Notes: a model not told the origin generated them from the letters alone. DNA of 33,032 bases from Nonomuraea longispora (GCF_004348345.1 NZ_SMJZ01000088.1:1-33032); one strand, 5' to 3'; shown: positions 1-9,691, counted from the first letter of the stretch. Translations and numbers: made by a program.

Positions 1-126
1 GGCCCCCCACCGATCGGCGACCCCTGACTGACAACCGACCCCGTGGTGCTCGGCTCCTGTGACACCGTTGCCCGGCGCTCCGGCACCGCGCCGGTCGCCC
101 TCACGGGAACACCTCCGCGACCGCCT

Positions 127-140
127 CCGGAATGTTCCGG
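127..140 (-). terminator. Possible short hairpin after glgC
   Basis: The inverted repeat CCGGAATGTTCCGG lies directly after the glgC stop codon. It has perfect 6-base arms around TG, so a real hairpin would have 5 pairs and a 4-base loop. No T-run follows. It could be a weak terminator or chance. In bases 1-126 I see no gene and no other clear element. Confidence 0.25.
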
Positions 141-1376
141 CTACCGGTCGACGATCTCGTTCTTCCCGATGACCACGACCCCGCCTCGCGTCAGCGCGAA
201 CCTGGTGCGGTCGTACTCCAGGTCGAAACCGATCCGCGCGCCCTCGGGGATCACCACGTTCTTGTCGATGATCGCTTTGCGCACCACCGCGCCCCTGCCG
301 ATCTTGACGTTCTCCATCAGCACGGAGTCCTCCACTAGTGAGTGGGAGTGGAGCACCACTTTCGGCGACAGGACCGATCGGATCGCCGTACCGCCGGAGA
401 CGATCACGCCGGGGGAGACCAGCGAGTCGATCGCCCGCCCCACCCGGTCACCGTCGTTGTGCACGAACTTGGCGGGCGGCAGCGGGTCGTGCCCGGTGTA
501 GATCGGCCACTTGTCGTTGTAGAGGTTGAACACCGGATGGGCCGAGATGAGGTCCATGTGGGCGTCGTAGTAGGCGTCGAGCGTCCCCACGTCGCGCCAG
601 TAGCCGCGGTCGCGTTCGCTGGAGCCGGGGACGATGTTGTGCGCGAAGTCGTACACATCGGCGCCGCCCGACTTGACCAGCATCGGGATGATGTTTCCCC
701 CCAAGTCGTGTTTGCTCGTGGGGTCGAGCGCGTCCTCGCGCAGCGCGTCGATCATCGACTGCGTCTTGAACACGTAGTTGCCCATCGACGCGAACACCTC
801 GTCGGGAGAGTCGGCCAGCCCCACCGCGTCTTTCGGCTTCTCCCTGAAAGCGACGATCCGGCGGCCCTCGGGGTCGGTCTCGATCACGCCGAACTGGTCG
901 GCCAGCGACAGCGGCTGCCGGATCGCCGCGACGGTGACGTCGGCGCCGGAGTCCTCGTGCTGCTCGACCATCTGCTGCGGATCCATGCGGTAGATGTGGT
1001 CGGCCCCGAAGACGATCACGTGCTCGGGCATCTCGTCGTAGATCAGGTTCAGGTTCTGGAACAGGGCGTCCGCCGAACCCGAGAACCAGCGCGGGCCGAG
1101 CCGCTGCTGCGCCGGCACGGGGGTGACGTAGTTGCCCAGCATCGCCGTCAGCCGCCAGGTGCGCGACACGTGCCGGTCGAGGCTGTGGTTCTTGTACTGC
1201 GTGAGCACGACGATCTTCAGGAAGCCGCCGTTGGCCAGGTTGGACAGCACGAAGTCGATGAGCCGATACATCCCCCCGAACGGCACGGCCGGTTTGGCCC
1301 GATCCGCCGTGAGCGGCATGAGCCTCTTGCCCTCTCCACCTGCCAGCACGACCGCAAGCACCTTCCGGGACCTCAT
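141..1376 (-). CDS. glgC: Glucose-1-phosphate adenylyltransferase (ADP-glucose pyrophosphorylase)
   Basis: Makes ADP-glucose from glucose-1-phosphate and ATP, the committed step of bacterial glycogen and alpha-glucan synthesis, in the cytoplasm. The 411-aa product has the usual family length. The nucleotidyltransferase signature GGEGKR is at residues 13-18, followed by AKPAVPFGG near 27-35, [10 protein letters not shown] at 123-132 and REKPKD near 178-183. The C-terminal third (SPGVIVSGG..., [33 protein letters not shown]) is a left-handed beta-helix of hexapeptide repeats. The open frame runs 66 codons further upstream, but ATG 1376 is chosen because [14 protein letters not shown] is the normal family N-terminus and a TAGCGT -10 box lies 7 bases before it. 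The gene is divergent from glgA, as in mycobacteria (glgC/glgA, Rv1213/Rv1212c). Identification is secure. Confidence 0.97.
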   Translation of the reverse strand: MRSRKVLAVVLAGGEGKRLMPLTADRAKPAVPFGGMYRLIDFVLSNLANGGFLKIVVLTQYKNHSLDRHVSRTWRLTAMLGNYVTPVPAQQRLGPRWFSGSADALFQNLNLIYDEMPEHVIVFGADHIYRMDPQQMVEQHEDSGADVTVAAIRQPLSLADQFGVIETDPEGRRIVAFREKPKDAVGLADSPDEVFASMGNYVFKTQSMIDALREDALDPTSKHDLGGNIIPMLVKSGGADVYDFAHNIVPGSSERDRGYWRDVGTLDAYYDAHMDLISAHPVFNLYNDKWPIYTGHDPLPPAKFVHNDGDRVGRAIDSLVSPGVIVSGGTAIRSVLSPKVVLHSHSLVEDSVLMENVKIGRGAVVRKAIIDKNVVIPEGARIGFDLEYDRTRFALTRGGVVVIGKNEIVDR

Positions 1377-1585
1377 GTTCTGGACGCTACCCTCAAATGG
1401 CCGATCTATCGACGAAAGCCCGCACGGTGGCCCTCGCGCGTGTCCGGATTTGCGGATCAATGTGCCCTTGGGAGTTTCCTGGTCAGAGGCTCGCCGACGT
1501 GTCCTGGGCCGGCGGAAGCGGTCAACGGTGCAACACTCGCTCCTTGTGGTGGTCCGCCGGACGTGGACCGCCATAAAGTCGTGTC
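1377..1585. promoter_or_regulatory. Divergent glgC/glgA promoter region with two leaderless -10 boxes
   Basis: On the minus strand TAGCGT (1389-1384) is 7 bases before the glgC ATG. On the plus strand TAAAGT (1574-1579) is 6 bases before the glgA ATG. That spacing would start both transcripts at or next to the start codon, and neither gene has a Shine-Dalgarno sequence. I see no convincing -35 boxes. The roughly 180 bases between the boxes hold no gene I can support. Confidence 0.5.
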
Positions 1586-2755
1586 ATGCGTGTTGATCTG
1601 CTCAGCCGTGAATACCCGCCGGAGGTTTACGGCGGAGCCGGTGTGCACATGGAATACCTGGTCAGGGAGCTGCGGAAACTGGCCGACGTGCGGGTGCGCT
1701 GCTTCGGGGCCGGGCGCGCCGAGGCGGGGGTGTCGGCCTACCGCGTGCCGGGCGGGCTCGAAGGCGCCAACCCCGCACTGCAGGTGCTCGGCGTCGACCT
1801 GGAGATGGCCGCCGCCTGCGAGGGCGCGGACGTCGTTCACTCGCACACTTGGTACGCCAACTTCGCCGGGCATGTCGCGAAGATGCTGCACGGCATCCCG
1901 CACGTGGTCACCACGCACAGCCTCGAGCCGCTGCGGCCGTGGAAGGCCGAGCAGCTCGGCGGCGGCTACACGATCTCGTCGTGGGCAGAGCGCACCGCCC
2001 TGGCGTCCGCCGACGCGGTGATCGCGGTGTCGGAGGGCATGCGACGCGACGTCCTGGCCGCCTACCCCGAGATCCCGCCCGGCAGGGTCACCGTCGTGCA
2101 CAACGGCATCGACACCACGGAATACGCCCCCGACCCCGGCCTCGACGTGCTGCGGATGCACGGCGTCGACCCCGCCAGGCCCTACGTCGTGTTCGTCGGC
2201 CGCATCACCCGCCAGAAGGGCCTGGTCCACCTGCTGCACGCGGCGCACTCGTTCGACCCCGGCGCCCAGCTCGTGCTCTGCGCGGGGGCGCCCGACACGC
2301 CGGAGATCGCCGCCGAGGTGACCGCGCTGGTGCGCGGCCTCGACCGCGACGGCGTCTTCTGGATCCAGGAGATGCTGCCCAAGCCCGAGGTGATCCAGCT
2401 GCTGACGCACGCGACGGTGTTCGTGTGCCCGTCGGTCTACGAGCCGATGGGGATCGTCAACCTGGAGGCGATGGCCTGCGAGACGGCCGTGGTGGCGACG
2501 GCGACGGGCGGCATCCCCGAGGTGGTGGCCGACGGCGAGACGGGGCTGCTGGTGCCGATCTCGCAGAGCGGCGACGGCACGCCGCACGACCCGGAACGGT
2601 TCGCCGCCGACCTGGCCGACCGCGTCAACACCCTGCTCGGCGACCCTGCTCGCGCCGAGGCGATGGGCCGGGCCGGCCGCGCCCGCGCGGTCGACCACTT
2701 CTCCTGGTCACGCATCGCCCACCGCACACGCGACCTCTACGCCGCGCTTGTGTGA
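1586..2755 (+). CDS. glgA: Glycogen synthase / alpha-maltose-1-phosphate synthase, actinobacterial GT4 type
   Basis: A retaining GT-B glycosyltransferase that uses ADP-glucose. The 389-aa length and GT4-type sequence match the actinobacterial glgA group, whose mycobacterial member (GlgM, Rv1212c) makes maltose-1-phosphate from ADP-glucose and glucose-1-phosphate for the GlgE pathway; classical GT5 glycogen synthases are about 480 aa. The N-terminal domain opens with LLSREYPPEVYGGAGVH (residues 5-21) with a glycine-rich donor loop. VHNGID is at 171-176, GRITRQKG at 205-212, and the E-x7-E donor motif is EPMGIVNLE (E286, E294). It pairs with glgC, which supplies ADP-glucose. ATG 1586 has no ribosome-binding site but an ideally placed -10 box. 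The choice between polymer synthesis and maltose-1-phosphate synthesis is inferred from the family. Confidence 0.93.
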   Translation: MRVDLLSREYPPEVYGGAGVHMEYLVRELRKLADVRVRCFGAGRAEAGVSAYRVPGGLEGANPALQVLGVDLEMAAACEGADVVHSHTWYANFAGHVAKMLHGIPHVVTTHSLEPLRPWKAEQLGGGYTISSWAERTALASADAVIAVSEGMRRDVLAAYPEIPPGRVTVVHNGIDTTEYAPDPGLDVLRMHGVDPARPYVVFVGRITRQKGLVHLLHAAHSFDPGAQLVLCAGAPDTPEIAAEVTALVRGLDRDGVFWIQEMLPKPEVIQLLTHATVFVCPSVYEPMGIVNLEAMACETAVVATATGGIPEVVADGETGLLVPISQSGDGTPHDPERFAADLADRVNTLLGDPARAEAMGRAGRARAVDHFSWSRIAHRTRDLYAALV

Positions 2756-2976
2756 AGGTCGAACCCTTCCATCCGGTACGGCGGAGCCGGCGGCACGCCA
2801 CCCGCCGCACCACGCCGGGGGCCTCCAGGGAGACGGCCTCTGACCCGCACAGGGCCGAGCACCGTAACGGCGCCCGGCGGGCCGCTTCCGTGGTGGGTCG
2901 TGGGCCGTGCCGGCGACGCCCGATCACCGGCCGTCCCGGTCATGGCCGGCGGCGGGCCGTCTCCGCGCCTCGCGGG

Positions 2977-3381
2977 TCAGTCGATGCGTTCGAGGACGAC
3001 GACCGGGATCTCGCGATCGGTCTGGCGCTGGTAGTTGTCGTAGTCCGGCCAGGTGGCCGTCATCAGCCGCCAGAGCTCCGGCTTCTCCTCAGGGGGCGCC
3101 GTGCGGGCGCGGGCCTTGAACCGCTGGTCCTTCACCTGCACGTCGACGTCCGGGTTGGCGACGAGGTTCTTGTACCACTCCGGATGGTCGGGGTCGCCGC
3201 CCTTGGAGGCCACGATCACGTAGGCGTCGCCGTGGCGCTGGTAGATGAGCGGCGTCGTGTACGGCCGGCCCGACTTGCGGCCTTTGGTGGTGAGGAGGAG
3301 CACCGTGGTGTTGTTCCAGTCGTGTCCCTCGGCGCCGTCGGTTTCCTGATAACGCTGGACATGTTCCTTGCCGTAGAGCAT
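2977..3381 (-). CDS. Nitroreductase/quinone reductase family deazaflavin (F420)-dependent protein
   Basis: A 134-aa single-domain protein of the Ddn-like split-barrel family (PF04075-type), which in actinobacteria binds the deazaflavin cofactor F420 and reduces quinones or nitro compounds. Diagnostic stretches are LLLTTKGRKSGRPYTTPLIY (about residues 28-47, the cofactor-phosphate binding segment), VIVASKGGDPDHPEWYKNLVANPDVDVQV (about 55-83) and the C-terminal YQRQTDREIPVVVLER. Family length is typical (about 130-150 aa). The substrate cannot be read from the sequence. No Shine-Dalgarno is evident; TAGTCA lies 6 bases before the ATG but is a poor -10. The gene stands alone, diverging from the large TPR-CHAT gene, with 221 bases to glgA in which I see no gene. 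Confidence 0.88.
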   Translation of the reverse strand: MLYGKEHVQRYQETDGAEGHDWNNTTVLLLTTKGRKSGRPYTTPLIYQRHGDAYVIVASKGGDPDHPEWYKNLVANPDVDVQVKDQRFKARARTAPPEEKPELWRLMTATWPDYDNYQRQTDREIPVVVLERID

Positions 3382-3469
3382 GCACCGTGACTACCCGCCA
3401 CCGGCGTGACCTCACCGTTACGCGCCGGGGTCTGTACGGGAAGTTGGCGACGCCGGCACGCCACGTTTG

Positions 3470-3483
3470 TGCAAGCGCTTACA
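3470..3483. promoter_or_regulatory. LacI-type operator-like palindrome
   Basis: TGCAAGCGCTTACA is a 14-base palindrome around a central CG with one symmetric mismatch, the layout of LacI-family operators (such as TGnAAGCGCTTnCA). It lies 67 bases before the TPR-CHAT ATG and 88 bases before the F420 protein start, so it could control either gene. The regulator is not evident: the LacI gene in this window has boxes of a different sequence (GTTAnCGnTAAC). Confidence 0.4.
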
Positions 3484-3550
3484 GCGGCACGAGCCGGCAC
3501 CGTGATCAGCACTTCTGTACGCGGGCGCACGCTGGTGAGAGCCTTTGGCC

Positions 3551-6500
3551 ATGACCGACCCGGCCGAGGCACTGGCCGCCCGCATCGAACGCTTCGAGCA
3601 GGCCGCCGATCCCGACCTGATCTGGGATCCGGCGGCGCTGTCCGAGGCGGAGGAGGCGATGCGCGCGTGCGCCGGCGACCGCTCCGACGCCACCGCATGG
3701 CGCCTGATCGGCATGCTGCACCTGGCCCGCTACCGGCTCGACCAGCGGATCACCCAGGACGCCGCGGTCGCGGGCGCGTTCTTCGCCGCCGTGGCGCTGC
3801 TCGACCCGGGCCGCCTGCCCGAACGGCTGCGCGGCTCCCGCCTGCCGGCCGGCGACTCCGCCGCCGGCTGGGCCGGGCTGGTCGAGGAGATCTTCCGCAT
3901 GGTGGATCCGGGCGCGTACCCGCACGTGGGGCTGCTGGTCCAGGCCCTGGTCCGGCACGCGATGACACGTCCGGGGGCGGACGAGGTCGCCGAGCGGCTG
4001 GGCGAAGTGCTCCTCCAGGAGTCCGTACGCCCGCCCGTCCCGGAAGACCCCGTCGGCTCGGACGCCCCTGAGGCGTCGCCCGGCTCCGTGGCGACGGGCG
4101 ACCCGGGCGGCACGGGCGACCCGGGCGGCACGGACGGCCCGCCCGGATCCGGCGGTTCGCCCGGCCCGGCCGACCCACCGGAACCAAGCGGCCCTTCCGG
4201 AACGGGCGGTGGCGCGCGGCGGGACGCGCCCGCGCGGGGGTCCCGCTCGGGCGAGCGTGTGCGTGCGACCGGCCCCGCGTGGGCGCCCGGCGCCCTGGCC
4301 GCGCTGGGCGGCGGACTGGTGCGGCTGCACGAGGAGACGGGTTCGCCCGAGGCCGCCGACGACGCCGTGCACCTGCTGTTCCGCGCGGCCCTCGCCGATC
4401 CCGCCACCCACCTGGGCGAGTTGGCGGATGCGCTCAGCCGCGCGGCGCCCGGTGACGAGGACCTGGTCAGGGCCTACCTGAGAGCTGCGCGGAGCCCTGC
4501 GGCCAGCCAGAGCAGGTCACAGTCGCTGCGCGCGCTCGTCGACCTCACCCGTGAGCGGGCCGACCGGTCGCTGTCGGACGGCGACCTGCTGGCGTTCATC
4601 AGGGTGGGGCAGTGCGCGCTGGACTTCTGGCACGAGCCGTGGGCCACGTCCGGGGTGCTGGCCCCGTTCGCGAGCGGGCTGGTGGAGTGGTTCGTGGTCA
4701 CGGGGGACGAACGCTCGCTCGAAGCCGGCATGGAGATGCTGGAGGCGATGCGCGTGACGCCCGGCGAGACGATCCGAGGGCTCGGCGAGGACCCCGTCGC
4801 GCGGCTCGTTCTGCTGGGCGAGCGCCGCCGGAGACGCTACGCCGTCACCGGAGACCTCGCCGACCTGGACGCCGCGGTCAAGGCGGCAGGCGAGGCGGCC
4901 GCGCTCGCCCCCGCCGGACACCCCGAGCGTGCCCGGCTGCTCGCCGGCCTGGCGAACGCGCTGCTCAAGCACGCCGTCGCCACCGGGGGTGATCCGGCAG
5001 AGCCGGTCGCGGCGGCCCACGCCGCGCTCGCCGCCCAGGACCGCTACGACGCGGCCAGGCCCGAGGTGCTGGTGCTGCTCGGCCGCGCGCTGACGCTGCG
5101 TCTCACCGCCGAGAGCGCCGACGAGGCCGTCGCCACGTTGCGCGAGGCGCTCGCTGCCGGTGACCGGCCGGCGCTGCGGGCCGAGGCGTACGAGCTGATG
5201 TCCGGGGTGCTGCGGTGGCGTGCCACGCGGGCGGGACGGCAGGAGGACCTCGACGACGCCGTCGAGTCCGCCCGCCAGGCCCTCGAGCTCGCCATGAAGA
5301 GCGCCCGCGACCCGGCGCCCGCCCAGCACACCCTGGGCGAGGCCCTGCTGGCCCGCTTCTCCGCACGCGGCGACACGGACGACCTGAGCGAGGCCCTGAT
5401 CCTGGCCACCCCCGCCGACGCCGGCGGGCCGCCGGCGCGGCTCGGGGACCTGCTGGAGGACCTGCTGGAGGATCTGATCGAGCAGCCGGACCCGGTTCCC
5501 GTGGACGAGCGGCTGGCGCAGGCCGCGACCGGGCTGGCCCTGCGCTCGCCGGACGAGGAACTGGCGGGAAAGCTCCTGCGGCTGGCCGAACGGCAGGCGC
5601 GAGCGCCGGAGGAGCGTGGCGAGCACCTGCTCCAGGTGGCGTCGCGGCTCACCGAACTCGGCCGTCCGCGCCTCGCAGGCCACGTGCTGGGGCGGGCCTC
5701 CACAGCGTTCGACCAGGCCGGGTCGCGCGCGCGGATGGCGTACGCGCTGTCCCGGCAGGGAGCGGGCGAGGAGGACGCCGGACTGCTCGACCGGGCGCTG
5801 GAGGCGTACGAACGCTCGGCCGCGCTCTACGGCGAGCTGGGCGAGCCGAGCTCACAGGCGCGACAGCTCGGCAACAAGGCAGCCGTTCACCTGCGGCGCG
5901 GCGATCCCGCGCGTGCCGTCGAGGAGCACCTGCGCGCCGTCGCCCTGTGCGAGGACGCCGGGCTGGCCGCCGAGGAGGCCTCCCACCAGGAGCGCGCGGC
6001 CGAGGCCCACCTGGCCGCGGGGAACCCGGCGGCGGCCGTGGTCCGTACGGCCAGGGCCCGCGAGCTGTACCTGGAGCTGGGCGAGACCGAGCGGGCGGCC
6101 ATGGCCCTGGTGCCCGCCGCAAGGGCGGCCGTCGACCAGGACGACCTCACGGCGGCCGGTGAACGCATCACCGCCTGCGCCATCGAGCTGGAGGCGGCAG
6201 GAGCGTGGGAGGGAGCCTGCGGGACGCTCGACGCGCACGCCGTCATGCTGGCCGCGCGCGGCCACCGCGCGCAGGCGGCCGCCTGCGAGACCCGGCTGGT
6301 GGAGATCGTACGGCGGAGGGGGCGGCGTCGCGAGCCCGCCGACGAGTGGTACCGCATCGCGCGCCGCCGCCGTGAACGCGGCGACGTCGACGGCGCACGT
6401 TTCGCCTTCGAGCTGGCCGGACGCGACTACGAAGCCGCCGGCCACGACGACGGGGCCGGGTCCGTCAGGTACAACCTGGGCGCGCTCGCGTACGCGGAGG

Positions 6501-9500
6501 GCGAGTCCGAGCGGGCGCTGGAGGGCTTCGGGGCCGCGGCGGAGGCCTTCGCCCGGCTGCGCGCCCCCGCCAAGGAGGCGACGGCCCTCACCATGCGGGC
6601 CGCCTGCCTGACCGCGCTCGACCGCGCCGAGGACGCCTCGGCGGACCTCGACCGGGCCATGGAACTGGCCGCCGTCGCGGACGACTCCGAGGCGCTCCTG
6701 GCCGCCACCCTGGGCCGGGCCGCTCTGGACGTGCGGCTCGGCGAGCTGCGCGAGGCGGGCGAACACCTGCGCTCGGCGCTCGGGCCGGCCGCGGGAGACC
6801 CGCTCAAAGAGGCCGTCGTACGCGACCGGCTGGCGGCGCTGGCCGCGCGCACCGGTGACGTGGCCGCGCAGGTGCCGGCGCTGGAACAGGCCATGGCCGG
6901 CTATCGGGACAGCGGCCAGGACCGGCTGGCGGCCCTCGCCTCCGTCAGGCTCGGCTTCGCCCTGGAACGACAGGGCGAGTTCCGCCGCGCCAGGGCCGCG
7001 CTCGAGACCGGCCTCACGGAGCTGGAGACGGCCGGGGACGTGGTGGGGGCGCCGTTCGAGGTGATCGCGCCCATGGCGGGGGAGCTGGACGCCGAGATCC
7101 TCTCGCGGCTGGCCGCCATCCAGTTGGCCCTCGGGGACGTGACCCGCGGCCGTACCACCCTCACCCAGGCGGTCACCACCCTGCGGGCGGGCGGCACCCC
7201 GGATGACAGGGCGGAGCGGCTGGAGCTCTGGCTGCGCGTCGAGGAGGCAAAGGCAGCGGGTGACCTGCGTACGGCCCGCGCCCTCGCCGAAGAGGCACTC
7301 GCCGCCTGGCCACCCGCCGTCACCGCCGCGGGCGCCGAGGGGACGGAGGAGGGCTCATATCTGCTGGCCAGGCTCTCCGCGATCTGCCGAGCCCTGGGAG
7401 ACCCGATGGCCGCCTACGACCACGCGGAGCGCGGTCACAGGCTACGCGACGGCCGCCGCGCCGAGCACCTGCGGAATTTGGGAGCGGCGGCCGGCGACCT
7501 CGGACGCGCGGACGAGTCGGTCCGGCACCTCACCCACGCCGCCGACCTGGCCAGGGCGACGGGATCAGCGCTCCCGGCCGAGCTGGTCCGGACTTTTGAC
7601 CTGCTCGGCCGTGCCCTCACCGCCCAGGCCCGCTGGCAGGAGGCCACGGACGCGTTCGACGAGGGTCTCGCCCTGGTCGAGGCCCCGGTATGGCGAGCCC
7701 TGCGCGCCCCGCTGCTCGCCGGGCGGGCCGCCCTCCACCTCAGGCTCGGCGAACTGGACGAGGCGGCGGCCCGCTACCGCCAGTCCCTCGCCATCGGTGA
7801 GGAACTGGGCGGAGAGACCGGGCTCGCGGACGCCTACGGTGACCTCGCCCAGGTCCACCTGCTGCGCGATGAGCCCGGCGAGGCCAAGCCGCTCGCCGAA
7901 CGTTGCCTGGCGCTCGAACGCGCCCGCGGCAGGGGGCGCGGCCTGGTGCGCGCCCTGATCACCCTGGCCCGGCTGGAGGGCTCGGCGCGTGCGGTGCTGC
8001 TGCTGGAGGAGGCGCTGGCCCTGGCGGAGGAGCTCGGCCACCGTCCCGGCGCGGCGCTCGCCATGAGCCGCCTGGGCGCGCACGACCTCACGACCGGCTC
8101 GTACGCCCGCGCCCGCCGCCGGTTGTCCACGGCCGTCGACCTGCTGACCGACCTCGGACACGACCTGGAACTGGGCCTCGCCTGCCACCACCGCTCCCTG
8201 GCCGCGGAGGCGCTCGGCGACCTGCCCGCGGCCCTGGCCGACGCCGAACGCGCCTTCGAGCTCGCTCACCCGCCCGCCGGCGGCCGAGCGCTCGACCTCG
8301 CCGTACGCCTGCGCCGCGGCCTGACCGCCTGGGCCATCACCGAACGCGCCAAAGCCACCGCCCTGGCCGCTCACCTCGACCCTCCACCGCACGACGACCC
8401 GGGACAACGCGACCCCGCCGACAGCGGGCCAGGCCTCGCCCGGCCGGACGGGCCCGTGCGCCCGGTGCGGTGGCCCGCGCCCGGCCCGGTGGCCGGTGAG
8501 ACGCTGGAGGACGAGCGGCGGGGGCTGGACGCCGTGCGTACGCTCATGACGGCCGCCCGCAACACGCGGGACCCGGAGGAGGCGGCGGCGCTGCTCCGGA
8601 GGGCCCGCCAGGCCAGGGCCGGCCTGGAGGCGGTGTGGCGGCGGATGGAACCCCTGGCCCCCGCGCACGTGGCGCTGCGGCGTGGCGCACCCCCCGACCA
8701 GGCCGAGCTGGACGCCCTCGTCGCACCCCGCTCACCTGCGGCCTCAGGCGGCGTCGGGCTGCTCGGGTTCTCGGTGGGCGAGGGCAGCGTCACCGTGCTC
8801 GCCCACCGCACGGGCTGGGCCGGGCCGCGGGTGTTCCCGACCTCGGCGGGCCGCGACGTCCTGAACGACTTCCTCGAAACCGTGCGCAGACGGCCCGGGC
8901 TGCTGGAGGTCGAGGCCCGCCGGCGCCGCGCGGACCTCTGGCGCCGGCTGGCCGATCTGCTGCTGGGGGAGGTGCTCGAGGCCTTCGGCGACGACCTCGA
9001 CGTCGTGCACCTCCTCCCGCACGCCGAGTTGCACGGCATCCCGCTCCACGCGCTCGCTCCGGACGGCCGCACGCTGATCGAACGCTTTCCCGTCGCCTAC
9101 GCTCCGTCCGCCGCCGTCCTGACCCGCCTGGCGCGGCGTCCCGAAGCGGACAAGGGGAGCGCGCTGGTGCTGGGGTTCCCGCAGGAGGCCGAGGCGGAGG
9201 AGATCGCCGCGCTGCTCGGCACACGGCCGCGCACCGGCCCGTCGGCCACGGCGGCGCTGCTGCCCGGCACGTGGGAGGTGCTGCATCTGGCGTGCCACGG
9301 AGTCTTCGGTCAGGGTGACCCGTCCGGCTCGGGCGTCCGGCTCGCCGACGGCCTGCTCACCGCCGGAAGGTTGATGAGCATGAACGTCGACGCCCGGCTC
9401 GTCGTCCTCACCGCCCACGAACAGAGCCACGGGTCGGTCCGGAGCGCGGAGGACGTGGCCGCGCTGGGACACGCGTTCCTGCACGCGGGGGCCAGGTCGG

Positions 9501-9691
9501 CGCTGCTGGCGCTCTGGCCGGTGGCCCCCGAGATCACCCTCGCCCTCCTGCGCGACTTCTACGCCAGGCGGCGCGACGGCGAGGGCGCGGCGCGGGCCCT
9601 GCGCTCGGCCGTGCTCGGGTTGCGCGAGCTCTACGGCTCGGCCGAGCCGGAGCTCTGGGCGCCGTACGTGCTGGTCGGCCTGCCCGGCTGA
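3551..9691 (+). CDS. Giant TPR-repeat protein with C-terminal CHAT domain lacking the catalytic cysteine
   Basis: A 2046-aa predicted cytoplasmic protein with no signal peptide or membrane segment. Residues 1-165 are helical. Residues about 170-250 form a Pro/Gly/Ser linker holding two copies of an 18-base repeat (4094-4129). From about 250 to 1600 there are many helical pairs of TPR type (for example ALEAYERSAALYGELGEPSSQARQL, SLAIGEELGGETGLADAYGDLAQVHL). The C-terminus from about 1730 is a CHAT domain, a caspase-like peptidase fold seen in TPR-CHAT proteases such as Csx29 and separase relatives. The catalytic His is present (HLACHGVF, His1916), but the position that should read (S/T)AC reads LTAHEQ, so His1956 replaces the nucleophile Cys. 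Peptidase activity is therefore unlikely. ATG 3551 is preferred over TTG 3545 because GGTGAGA (3534-3540) is correctly spaced. The last 61 bases overlap a convergent gene. Function is unknown; a sensor or scaffold role is inference. Confidence 0.93.
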   Translation: MTDPAEALAARIERFEQAADPDLIWDPAALSEAEEAMRACAGDRSDATAWRLIGMLHLARYRLDQRITQDAAVAGAFFAAVALLDPGRLPERLRGSRLPAGDSAAGWAGLVEEIFRMVDPGAYPHVGLLVQALVRHAMTRPGADEVAERLGEVLLQESVRPPVPEDPVGSDAPEASPGSVATGDPGGTGDPGGTDGPPGSGGSPGPADPPEPSGPSGTGGGARRDAPARGSRSGERVRATGPAWAPGALAALGGGLVRLHEETGSPEAADDAVHLLFRAALADPATHLGELADALSRAAPGDEDLVRAYLRAARSPAASQSRSQSLRALVDLTRERADRSLSDGDLLAFIRVGQCALDFWHEPWATSGVLAPFASGLVEWFVVTGDERSLEAGMEMLEAMRVTPGETIRGLGEDPVARLVLLGERRRRRYAVTGDLADLDAAVKAAGEAAALAPAGHPERARLLAGLANALLKHAVATGGDPAEPVAAAHAALAAQDRYDAARPEVLVLLGRALTLRLTAESADEAVATLREALAAGDRPALRAEAYELMSGVLRWRATRAGRQEDLDDAVESARQALELAMKSARDPAPAQHTLGEALLARFSARGDTDDLSEALILATPADAGGPPARLGDLLEDLLEDLIEQPDPVPVDERLAQAATGLALRSPDEELAGKLLRLAERQARAPEERGEHLLQVASRLTELGRPRLAGHVLGRASTAFDQAGSRARMAYALSRQGAGEEDAGLLDRALEAYERSAALYGELGEPSSQARQLGNKAAVHLRRGDPARAVEEHLRAVALCEDAGLAAEEASHQERAAEAHLAAGNPAAAVVRTARARELYLELGETERAAMALVPAARAAVDQDDLTAAGERITACAIELEAAGAWEGACGTLDAHAVMLAARGHRAQAAACETRLVEIVRRRGRRREPADEWYRIARRRRERGDVDGARFAFELAGRDYEAAGHDDGAGSVRYNLGALAYAEGESERALEGFGAAAEAFARLRAPAKEATALTMRAACLTALDRAEDASADLDRAMELAAVADDSEALLAATLGRAALDVRLGELREAGEHLRSALGPAAGDPLKEAVVRDRLAALAARTGDVAAQVPALEQAMAGYRDSGQDRLAALASVRLGFALERQGEFRRARAALETGLTELETAGDVVGAPFEVIAPMAGELDAEILSRLAAIQLALGDVTRGRTTLTQAVTTLRAGGTPDDRAERLELWLRVEEAKAAGDLRTARALAEEALAAWPPAVTAAGAEGTEEGSYLLARLSAICRALGDPMAAYDHAERGHRLRDGRRAEHLRNLGAAAGDLGRADESVRHLTHAADLARATGSALPAELVRTFDLLGRALTAQARWQEATDAFDEGLALVEAPVWRALRAPLLAGRAALHLRLGELDEAAARYRQSLAIGEELGGETGLADAYGDLAQVHLLRDEPGEAKPLAERCLALERARGRGRGLVRALITLARLEGSARAVLLLEEALALAEELGHRPGAALAMSRLGAHDLTTGSYARARRRLSTAVDLLTDLGHDLELGLACHHRSLAAEALGDLPAALADAERAFELAHPPAGGRALDLAVRLRRGLTAWAITERAKATALAAHLDPPPHDDPGQRDPADSGPGLARPDGPVRPVRWPAPGPVAGETLEDERRGLDAVRTLMTAARNTRDPEEAAALLRRARQARAGLEAVWRRMEPLAPAHVALRRGAPPDQAELDALVAPRSPAASGGVGLLGFSVGEGSVTVLAHRTGWAGPRVFPTSAGRDVLNDFLETVRRRPGLLEVEARRRRADLWRRLADLLLGEVLEAFGDDLDVVHLLPHAELHGIPLHALAPDGRTLIERFPVAYAPSAAVLTRLARRPEADKGSALVLGFPQEAEAEEIAALLGTRPRTGPSATAALLPGTWEVLHLACHGVFGQGDPSGSGVRLADGLLTAGRLMSMNVDARLVVLTAHEQSHGSVRSAEDVAALGHAFLHAGARSALLALWPVAPEITLALLRDFYARRRDGEGAARALRSAVLGLRELYGSAEPELWAPYVLVGLPG

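Noticed and set aside
342-2021. Long plus-strand open frame of 559 aa
   Set aside because: It is antisense to glgC and then out of frame with glgA; composition is the Arg/Val/His-rich type of GC-rich shadows.
2756-2976. Terminator or small gene after glgA
   Set aside because: Only weak 5-base arms and shadow frames are present; nothing meets a fair standard.
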